Shown: positions 44,511 to 50,544 of the stretch, piece by piece
How positions within the stretch are numbered: position 1 is the first letter of the stretch
Layout of the letters: each line of letters starts with the position of its first letter
Made by a program: the position numbers and the translations under genes
Notes under the pieces: generated by a model
What the model was told of the DNA's origin: nothing
The model's database searches: none
What the model saw: only the letters and a program-made list of their open reading frames with translations
Assembly (NCBI GenBank): GCA_947503365.1
Contig: CANNDT010000026.1
Span: 1-50,544, forward strand
Reading direction: 5' to 3'
DNA length: 50,544 nt
Source: CANNDT01 sp945876205
GTDB taxonomy: Bacteria; Acidobacteriota; Vicinamibacteria; Vicinamibacterales; UBA2999

Positions 44511-45686
44511 ATGACTTCACTTTTGCGCTCGACGGCAGTCTTCGCGCTCTTCGGTCTGTTCTTCGCGCCGATGGCCCATGCCCAGCACACAGCCATGCCC
44601 GCGGGCATGAGTCATGAGCAGCACATGGCGCAGATGAAGAAGGACGCCGAGATGAAGCAACACGGCAACCTGGCCATGGGCTTCGACCAGGACAAGACCA
44701 CCCATCACTTCAATCTCACCGCCGAGGGCGGATCCATTGCGGTTGAGGCCAACGACCCAGGCGATGGGACAAGCCGAGACCAGATTCGAGCGCATCTGAA
44801 GGAGATTGCCGTGGCATTTCGTCAGGGCGATTTCCAGAAGCCGTTTGTGACCCATAGTGAAGTCCCGCCCGGGGTTGTGGCGATGCGGCGACTCAAGGCC
44901 GAGATTGCGTACACGTTCGAGGAGACCGCTCGAGGCGGCATCGTTCGGATCTCCACGGGCGACGCCGAGGCGCGTGCGGCGCTCCACGAATTCCTGACGT
45001 ACCAGGTCAAGGAACATGCGACAGGCGATCCAGTGTCACTGCAGAACGGCGCGGCGCCTGATCACGGCGCGCAAACGGGCGGTGCACACGCACCCGCGAC
45101 GCAGGCTGACCACTTCGGGCGCCACTTCGACAACGCCGACGAATGGGCGAAGAGCTTCGACGACCCCGCGCGCGACCAATGGCAGCTACCTGCGCGGGTC
45201 ATCGACGCGCTACAGCTGAAGTCTGGGCAGCTCGTCGCTGACATCGGTGCTGGGACTGGCTACTTCACCGTTCGCCTGGCGAAGTCTCCGGCCGCGCCGA
45301 GAGTCTATGCCGTCGACATCGAACCATCGATGGTCGAGTACGTAAAGCAAAGAGCCCTGCGAGAGGGGCTGAAAAACGTGGTTGCCGTACAAGCCGGCGC
45401 CGACCGGACCAACCTGCCGGAACCGGTGGATCTCGTACTCGTCGTTGATACGTACCATCACATCCCGAACCGGGTGGCGTACTTCACGGCGCTGAAGGCC
45501 CGCATGAAACAGGGCGCGCGGCTCGCCATCGTCGATTTCCGCAAGGACTCGCCGGATGGACCGCCCGTGGAGTTCCGCTTCACTCCCGACCAGATCAGCA
45601 CGGAACTGGCCAAGGCTGGCTTTTCGTTGCAGACCAGCCACGACTTCCTGCCGCGGCAGATCTTCCTGGTCTATGGCGTGAAGTAG
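44511..45686 (+). CDS. exported protein with C-terminal SAM-methyltransferase domain
   Basis: A 391-aa protein with a clear signal peptide (STAVFALFGLFFAPMAHAQ). Next is a His/Met-rich stretch (HTAMPAGMSHEQHMAQMKK...MKQHGNLAMGFDQDKTTHHF). A domain of about 120 residues follows, with HLKEIAVAFRQGDFQKP and HSEVPPGVVAMRRLKAEIAYTFEETARGGIVRIST. Residues about 235-391 form a class I methyltransferase (LVADIGAGTGYFTVRLA, YAVDIEPSMVEYV, VVDTYHHIPN). Export of a SAM-dependent enzyme is odd. The His/Met content and the MerR-type operator ahead point to metal handling. AGGA lies nine bases before the ATG. Confidence 0.82.
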   Translation: MTSLLRSTAVFALFGLFFAPMAHAQHTAMPAGMSHEQHMAQMKKDAEMKQHGNLAMGFDQDKTTHHFNLTAEGGSIAVEANDPGDGTSRDQIRAHLKEIAVAFRQGDFQKPFVTHSEVPPGVVAMRRLKAEIAYTFEETARGGIVRISTGDAEARAALHEFLTYQVKEHATGDPVSLQNGAAPDHGAQTGGAHAPATQADHFGRHFDNADEWAKSFDDPARDQWQLPARVIDALQLKSGQLVADIGAGTGYFTVRLAKSPAAPRVYAVDIEPSMVEYVKQRALREGLKNVVAVQAGADRTNLPEPVDLVLVVDTYHHIPNRVAYFTALKARMKQGARLAIVDFRKDSPDGPPVEFRFTPDQISTELAKAGFSLQTSHDFLPRQIFLVYGVK

Positions 45687-46451
45687 CCGTCGATCAAGCC
45701 TCACCGCACCGCTCTGCGCTCCGTGCCCGCAACGCGGCTCTCTGGAAGTCTTCGATTTGGCGCATCCCGTTGGTCAGTGGGTTCCATCTGGGATAAATCA
45801 GGCCTGGCCCGCACGTGACACGAGCAGGAGCAGCACATCAAGCGTCTGATTGGGTAGAAATACGGTCTCGGCGCCGCGATTCAGCAGCCGGCGCGAGGAA
45901 TCGGGCTCGAATGGCCCGAAACGCTGACCGAGCCGCCGGTAGCCACGTCGGAATGGCGGAGTCATGCGGTCGAATAGCGGGATGGCGCAGTCGAATGGCC
46001 GCTGATCATCTCGAATGGCGAAAAACCCGCGCACGATGACCGCTGCGCAGCTCGAATGGAAATGTGACGCGCTCGAATGGCCTGTGTTCGAGGTCTACCG
46101 AGCACTCACAGGCTAGACGGCGGTTGGAGGCAGCTTCTCTTTCATCATCGAGTGGAATGGTGAATACGTTCGCTGCGCTCTTGCTTCGAGCGCAGCCCGT
46201 CCGGTCGCCGGGGCTGCCGCAATCCGCGCGAGCAGTTTGTTCCGCTTTTTCGTCCGATGTTGACGCAGATGTATGTCGGTGGGGCGATGGCTTGCACTCA
46301 TTGATCAAGTATATCTCGCCGATGTTCCCGTCAGATGTTCACAAGTGCACACCGAACCTCCCGATTCGCTCGGCCCAGGGGGGCGCCAGCCTTTTCTCTT
46401 TAAAAACCCCTCGCGTTCGGACATCATCCTGACCTCTATGGGAGGAGAACG
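45687..46451. other. 765-base region without a convincing gene
   Basis: No frame here has recognisable homology or a good start. It contains the periodic TCGAATGG repeat (45907-46080), short frames on both strands that break at the repeat, and a pyrimidine- and A-rich stretch near 46390-46410 (TTTAAAAACCCC). The ribosome site of the tannase gene (GGGAGGAGAACG) is at its end. It may be decayed sequence. Confidence 0.6.
45907..46093. repeat. TCGAATGG repeat with about 21-base period
   Basis: The octamer or a one-base variant starts at 45907, 45948, 45970, 45991, 46011, 46052 and 46073. The intervals are 41, 22, 21, 20, 41 and 21, that is one or two multiples of about 20.6 bases. Sequence between the octamers is not conserved. 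The period is close to two turns of B-DNA. Confidence 0.7.
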
Positions 46452-47960
46452 ATGAGAGGCGTCATTTCCGCGCTGTTTGTTCTGATCTCGCTGCCGGCGT
46501 TTGCACAGACACCGGCGTTGCAGCCCGCATCGTGCGAGCGATTGGCGGCGTCGCTCAAACTGCCCAACACCATCGTCGTGTCCGCAAAAGCCGTGGCCGG
46601 CGGACGATTCGCGCCGAGCGCCGGCCTCGCGATCGCCAACCTCCCACCGTTTTGCCGCGTCGCACTCAGGCTCACGCCGTCTGCCGATTCCGACATCAAG
46701 TCAGAAGTCTGGCTGCCGCTGTCTGGATGGAACGGCAAGTACCTGCAGGTCGGCAACGGCGCCTGGGGCGGCTCGATTAATTACGACGCCCTGGCGGATG
46801 GCCTTCGCCGCGGATACGCGGTGGCATCGACCGATACGGGGCACACGGGTCCCGACGCCAGTTTTGCGATGGGCCATCCCGAAAAGCTCGTCGACTTCGG
46901 CTACCGGTCGGTGCATGAGACCGCGGTGCAGGGCAACGCCACGACCGCGGCGCTGTACGGCAGCAAGCCACGGCTCTCGTACTTCAGCGGATGCTCGGGT
47001 GGTGGCCGCCAGGCCTTCATGGAGGCGCAGCGCTTTCCCGGCGACTTCGACGCCATCATCGCGTCCGCTCCCGGCTACAACCGGACAGACACCGCCTTTC
47101 AAACGCTCGGCATGGCGCAGGCGACGCACGCCAGCGCGGCGAGCTTTATTCCGGCCAGCAAGCTCCCGCTTATCCACCAGGCGGCGTTGAACACGTGCGA
47201 CGCTGCGGATGGTCTCAAGGACAACCTGATCAGCGATCCGGTGAAGTGTGACTTCGATCCGGGCGTGCTTGCCTGCAAGGGTGCCGACCACGCCAGTTGT
47301 CTGACGACGGCGCAGGTGACGGCCGCGCGCAGGATCTACGCGCCGGTGGTGGACCCGAAGACGGGCGCGCAGCTTGCCCACGGCCTCGAGCCTGGCAGCG
47401 AGCTGCACTGGGACACCGTCGCCGGCGCGCGGCCGCACGACATGTACCACGACCTGATGCGGTTCGTGGTCTTTCAGGATCCGAACTGGGACTTCCGGAG
47501 CCTCGACGCCGGAAAACATCTCGAGCTGGCGAGAAAGGCGGACAACAACGTCCTCGCGGCGACCTCGACCGACCTGACGCCATTCACCGAACGCGGTGGC
47601 AAGCTGATCATGGTGCACGGCTGGGAAGACCAGAACATTCCTCCCCTCGGATCGATCGACTACTTCAACAAGCTCACGGCGACGATGGGCAAGGATCGCG
47701 TGGACGCGTCGGTGCGTCTCTACATGGTGCCGGGGATGGGGCACTGCGGCGGCGGCGATGGCCCCAATCAGTTCGACATGCTGGCGGCGCTCGACCGGTG
47801 GCGTGACCAGGGCAGCGCACCCAAAGAGGTGCTCGCGTCGAGAGTGGAAGGCGAAGGCGTGATTCGCACGCGGCCGCTCTGCCCGCACCCGACGGTCGCC
47901 AAGTACACCGGCACAGGCAGCATCGATCGCGCCGAGAGCTTCGCGTGTTCAATGCCATGA
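46452..47960 (+). CDS. tannase/feruloyl-esterase family protein, exported
   Basis: A 502-aa secreted esterase (PF07519) with signal peptide GVISALFVLISLPAFAQ. The nucleophile is Ser in LSYFSGCSGGGRQAFMEAQRFPGDFDAII. Late Asp and His are in HGWEDQNIPP and VPGMGHCGGGDG. Cys pairs such as FSGC and GHC may form the disulfide that joins catalytic residues in this family. Substrates are probably plant phenolic esters. The ATG has an excellent GGGAGGAG site. Its stop overlaps the next start by ATGA. Confidence 0.92.
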   Translation: MRGVISALFVLISLPAFAQTPALQPASCERLAASLKLPNTIVVSAKAVAGGRFAPSAGLAIANLPPFCRVALRLTPSADSDIKSEVWLPLSGWNGKYLQVGNGAWGGSINYDALADGLRRGYAVASTDTGHTGPDASFAMGHPEKLVDFGYRSVHETAVQGNATTAALYGSKPRLSYFSGCSGGGRQAFMEAQRFPGDFDAIIASAPGYNRTDTAFQTLGMAQATHASAASFIPASKLPLIHQAALNTCDAADGLKDNLISDPVKCDFDPGVLACKGADHASCLTTAQVTAARRIYAPVVDPKTGAQLAHGLEPGSELHWDTVAGARPHDMYHDLMRFVVFQDPNWDFRSLDAGKHLELARKADNNVLAATSTDLTPFTERGGKLIMVHGWEDQNIPPLGSIDYFNKLTATMGKDRVDASVRLYMVPGMGHCGGGDGPNQFDMLAALDRWRDQGSAPKEVLASRVEGEGVIRTRPLCPHPTVAKYTGTGSIDRAESFACSMP

Positions 47961-48793
47961 GCGGTGCATCCATGCGTCGCCTGGTCTTGCTCATCGTCTT
48001 GAGCCTGCTCGCGCCCAGGTCTGTGGCCGCGGCGCAAGACACGTTCTTCGACTCCGCCGGGGCGAAGATCCGCTATGTGGACGAAGGAAGGGGAGAGCCG
48101 GTCGTCCTTGTTCATGGCTTCACCGGGGATGTGGAGGGAGGCTGGATCGCCACCGGCGTGCTCCCCGAGCTCGTGAAGGACTACCGCGTCATCGCGTTCG
48201 ATCTGCGAGGTCACGGCAAGAGTGACAAGCCGCACGCGCCTGGTGCCTATGGACGCGAGATGGTGCTCGACATCGTTCGCCTCATGGACCAGCTCAAGAT
48301 TCGTCGCGCGCATATCGTTGGCTACGCGCTCGGCGCCAACATCGTCGCAAAGATGCTGGTCATGTACCCGGACCGGTTCATCACCGCCACGATCGGCGGC
48401 GCAGGTGGCCGCCAGCCGTTTACGCCCGCGGAATTGAAGGCTGCCGAAGACGAGGCAAAGCAGTTCGAGCAGCTACGCGAAAAAGCGCGCCCTGGGCTGG
48501 GGCCGCTCAACGATCCGCTCGCATTGGCGGCGATCGACCGTTCGAAGAGTGAGCACAGCGTCACCGATCAGGAGCTGAAGGCGGTGCGAGTCCCCGTCCT
48601 GACGATCGCAGGGAGCCTCGACGGCGCGTTGCCTGCAGTCAAGCATCTGGGCGAGGTGCTGCCGAACGTCAAGGTTGTCGTGATCGAGGATGCCGTTCAC
48701 GCCACCGCCGATCCGCGTGGCGCGCCGCGCCGAGCTGAATTCCTGGCGGCGATGAAGACGTTCCTCGCGTCTCATCGAGTGTCGGAACGCTGA
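47957..48793 (+). CDS. exported alpha/beta-hydrolase-fold protein lacking the Ser nucleophile
   Basis: A 278-aa protein with a signal peptide (RRLVLLIVLSLLAPRSVAAAQ). The fold is clear: VVLVHGFTGDVEGGW (oxyanion), VIAFDLRGHGKSDKP, HIVGYALGANIVAKMLVMYPDRF, TIAGSLDGALP with the acid, and EDAVHATADP with the His. The nucleophile elbow reads G-Y-A-L-G, so Ala124 stands where Ser should be. The codon is GCG, clean in sequence. It is translationally coupled to the tannase (ATGA). Most simply a non-catalytic partner, binding protein or a pseudoenzyme. Confidence 0.85.
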   Translation: MSGASMRRLVLLIVLSLLAPRSVAAAQDTFFDSAGAKIRYVDEGRGEPVVLVHGFTGDVEGGWIATGVLPELVKDYRVIAFDLRGHGKSDKPHAPGAYGREMVLDIVRLMDQLKIRRAHIVGYALGANIVAKMLVMYPDRFITATIGGAGGRQPFTPAELKAAEDEAKQFEQLREKARPGLGPLNDPLALAAIDRSKSEHSVTDQELKAVRVPVLTIAGSLDGALPAVKHLGEVLPNVKVVVIEDAVHATADPRGAPRRAEFLAAMKTFLASHRVSER

Positions 48794-48796
48794 GGC

Positions 48797-49801
48797 TTAC
48801 CGCATCATCGCCACGATGAGGGCGATGGCCGCGAGAAGCAACGCGACACCACTGAGGACCACCGGTAGCCAGCGCATCATCTGAAACGCGGGCACGGCTC
48901 GAATCGCTTCCTCGAGTTGCACCTCCGGCGACGGTGGCGGCGTGAAGAGTGACTGTCGCATCACGTGTTTCGCGCCCATCACCTCTCGGATGCCGTCTTC
49001 GAGGTGGCGGTGGTGGATCGCCTTGAACGCATCGCCGCCAGTTTCGCCCGCCGCCGCCATGGCCGCCTTCAGCACTGCGTTGCGGATGTCGCCGCCGGTG
49101 GCCTCATAGGCTTCCGCCAGCTTTCGAAAGTCCACATCGGCGGCCAGCGGCGTGAGGGTCGGGTGCATCTGCACGCGCCAGATTTGCTCGCGCTCGTTGA
49201 CGCCCGGCATTTCGAAGAGGACATGCGTGCGGATGCGGCGCTCGAACGCCGGGTCGAAGTTCGCGGCGAGGTTGGTCGCAAAGATCACCACGCCGCTGAA
49301 GGTCTCCAGCTCCTTGAGCAGCACGTTGACGACGGTGTTGGACTCGCGGAGGAAGCCGTGTTCGACCGACGAGGAGCGGCGTGCCGCGATGGCGTCGGCT
49401 TCGTCGAAGAGGAGCACGGCGTTCTGGTCGCGCGCCAGGCGAAACACCGCGGAGACGTTTTTCGGCGTCTCGCCCATCCAGAGCGATTCCATTTCGGCGT
49501 AGCGGACGACGAGCAGTTGCCGTCCGAGCGCGTGGGCGATCGCTTCGGCGCAGATCGTCTTGCCCGTGCCGGGCGGTCCAGCGAAGTTGAAGGCGAGGGC
49601 CAGGCCCGACGGGTGGCGCTCTCCGAGGCCCCAGCGGTTGAAGATCAGGTCATGGCTCGTGACGTGGACCAGGGCCTGGTCGAGCGTGCGGCGCGTGGCC
49701 GGCGGGAGGATGACCTCGTCGAAGCTGCGGCGGGGGACAACCGTCTCGACGGTTCGCCGGGTGCTCGTGAGGCCGAGGGCGCGAAGAAGTGGATTTGCCA
49801 C
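48797..49801 (-). CDS. AAA+ ATPase with C-terminal membrane helix
   Basis: A 334-aa single-ring AAA+ protein. Walker A is FAGPPGTGKT, Walker B is AVLLFDEADAIAARR, sensor 1 is VVIFATNLAANFDPAFERRI with arginine fingers. The C-terminal lid is GGDIRNAVLKAAM, as in FtsH/spastin-like enzymes. A hydrophobic helix (WLPVVLSGVALLLAAIALIVAMM) ends the chain, so it is a tail-anchored membrane ATPase with the motor in the cytoplasm. No protease domain is present. Its partner is unknown; it is convergent with the hydrolase gene. Confidence 0.87.
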   Translation of the reverse strand: MANPLLRALGLTSTRRTVETVVPRRSFDEVILPPATRRTLDQALVHVTSHDLIFNRWGLGERHPSGLALAFNFAGPPGTGKTICAEAIAHALGRQLLVVRYAEMESLWMGETPKNVSAVFRLARDQNAVLLFDEADAIAARRSSSVEHGFLRESNTVVNVLLKELETFSGVVIFATNLAANFDPAFERRIRTHVLFEMPGVNEREQIWRVQMHPTLTPLAADVDFRKLAEAYEATGGDIRNAVLKAAMAAAGETGGDAFKAIHHRHLEDGIREVMGAKHVMRQSLFTPPPSPEVQLEEAIRAVPAFQMMRWLPVVLSGVALLLAAIALIVAMMR

Positions 49802-49876
49802 CAGGTGAGAAGTGGATGCAAGCCCAAAACCAAGGCGTCTGTGTCAAAATGGTCTGTCGTATACGTCTCGACCAGA

Positions 49877-49952
49877 GTCCCCATCGTCCAGAGGCCTAGG
49901 ACGCGGCCCTTTCAAGGCTGAAACCAGGGTTCGAATCCCTGTGGGGACGCCA
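49877..49952 (+). tRNA. tRNA-Glu (UUC)
   Basis: A 76-base cloverleaf with acceptor GTCCCCA/TGGGGAC, anticodon loop CTTTCAA holding TTC, T loop TTCGAAT and encoded CCA. The 3' half also encodes the last residues of the recombinase on the other strand, which is what an integration site at a tRNA gene looks like. Confidence 0.97.
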
Positions 49953-50419
49953 CTCCCTTACGCGCAAAAACTTGCGTGTAAGCGCGGTCCAGTAGCCTCC
50001 CATAGTCGCCGTCGAACGTATCCTCTGGGCCGATATCCTCGGTCCCTGTGAGGTCGTTCGGGTCGAGATCCTTAGGCCGCTCGACTGTAATCCCCGTGAA
50101 CAGCTTGTCGAAGCGCGTAGCGCCCTCGAACTCGTAGCCGTCCACGTCGCCGCTTAGTTCGTTGGTTCGCAAGGTGAAGGTCAAGCGCCCACGGAGGATG
50201 CGCTGGAGCACGGTCCTCGCTTGCGTGGTGGACTGGCGAAGTAGCCGTCGCCATTCCGCCAGGCGGTTCTCGATAACGGCCGGGGCTAACCGGGGCACCG
50301 GACACAGACTGCGAAGCTCCTGATCGATGGCCTTGAGTCGATTCTCCAATTTATGGAGCGATGTGACCAAGACGGCCATCTCGCCGCCAGTGGCGATTGC
50401 CTCTGCGATTCGCTCGCAG
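49912..50419 (-). pseudogene. large serine recombinase/integrase, C-terminal fragment
   Basis: About 168 residues of a serine recombinase tail: ERIAEAIATGGEMAVLVTSLHKLENRLKAIDQEL coiled segment, then LRQSTTQARTVLQRILRGRLTF and YEFEGATRFDKLF. The last residues, PQGFEPWF, are encoded within the tRNA-Glu 3' half. The catalytic N-terminal domain is absent because an IS3-type element sits at 50420 and the window ends. The rest may lie beyond the element. It marks one edge of an integrated element at tRNA-Glu. Confidence 0.78.
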
Positions 50420-50544
50420 TGTGCTTGATCCGCTTTCGTGGACACGTTCCGAAAGGTGGATACGATGTCCCGCATGTCCCGAAGCAGCAGTGGCCGGCGC
50501 CCCCGCCGGCAGTTCTCTGACGAGTTCAAGGAAGGCGCCGTCCG
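50420..50544 (+). mobile_element. 5' end of an IS3-type insertion sequence (right copy)
   Basis: Identical, in reverse complement, to bases 2-126. It begins TGTGCTTGATCC at the edge of the recombinase fragment and runs off the window. Two copies in opposite orientation at both ends show the element is multicopy, and that these are probably where assembly stopped. Confidence 0.8.
50465..50544 (+). CDS. IS3-family transposase OrfA, N-terminal fragment (right copy)
   Basis: The first 26 codons of the same OrfA-like gene seen at 1-81, starting at an ATG with GAAAGGTGG upstream. Incomplete at the window end. Confidence 0.7.
   Translation, partial: MSRMSRSSSGRRPRRQFSDEFKEGAV

Noticed and set aside
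45815..46308. Short frames with recurring PFE/PFD residues on the minus strand around the TCGAATGG repeat
   Set aside because: The repeat spacing of 20-22 bases shifts the frame, so no single protein carries the repeats. No start or ribosome site supports them.

Overview
This is a GC-rich chromosomal fragment of a free-living Gram-negative bacterium. The gene set suggests Acidobacteriota, possibly Vicinamibacteria: exported NHL beta-propellers, DUF1080, tannase-family esterase, PQQ-type sugar dehydrogenase, SpoIIE phosphatases, sigma-54 activators and MsrPQ. That assignment is inference; there is no rRNA or other phylogenetic marker. The last 125 bases are the reverse complement of bases 2-126. 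Both ends stop in the 5' end of the same IS3-type element, in opposite orientations, so the window looks like a whole contig bounded by a multicopy IS.

Layout: 1-3.4 kb, an IS-truncated sigma-54 activator with its own -24/-12 promoter, a second full-length activator and a small soluble histidine kinase. 3.4-6.5 kb, two glycosyltransferase-like genes around msrP-msrQ, then a 59-aa small gene with a clear promoter. 6.6-9.1 kb, a partner-switching unit (FHA-GAF-PP2C phosphatase and STAS protein) with small genes in front. 9.1-12.1 kb, lgt, a TerC-family exporter under a yybP-ykoY (Mn2+) riboswitch, and a sugar dehydrogenase. 12.2-21.3 kb, exported proteins, a PAS-PAS-kinase-receiver sensor, a GH19-like lysozyme and a solitary HipA-like kinase. 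21.5-29.1 kb, initiator tRNA, FtsB-like protein, CutA, DedA, a trans-sulfuration enzyme, a membrane SpoIIE phosphatase, a DUF2007-RNase III fusion, LOG and an ATPase. 29.1-34.7 kb, hutU/hutH, purA and a PilZ protein. 34.7-38.5 kb, an ABC exporter whose permease is split by an IS701-family element with a TTAT target duplication, then a shrunken adenylation-domain protein. 38.5-43.2 kb, ATP-dependent DNA ligase, an RpoD-type sigma factor split by a frameshift, an NHL protein and DUF1080. 43.2-50.5 kb, tRNA-Lys, a decayed ynfA, a PepSY membrane protein, an exported methyltransferase behind a MerR-type operator, a 765-base region with a 21-base-period repeat, tannase, a Ser-less alpha/beta hydrolase, an AAA+ ATPase and tRNA-Glu with the tail of a serine recombinase.

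Themes: signalling genes are many (two-component, two SpoIIE phosphatases, STAS, PilZ, AAA+), and many products are exported. hutH and hutU form a histidine-degradation pair; hutU is coupled by a one-base overlap to an ATPase. At least four loci show mobile-element damage or decay. Short intergenic repeats of several kinds recur: REP-like palindromes between convergent genes, NNGGAAC heptamers, and CACCGAG inverted repeats.
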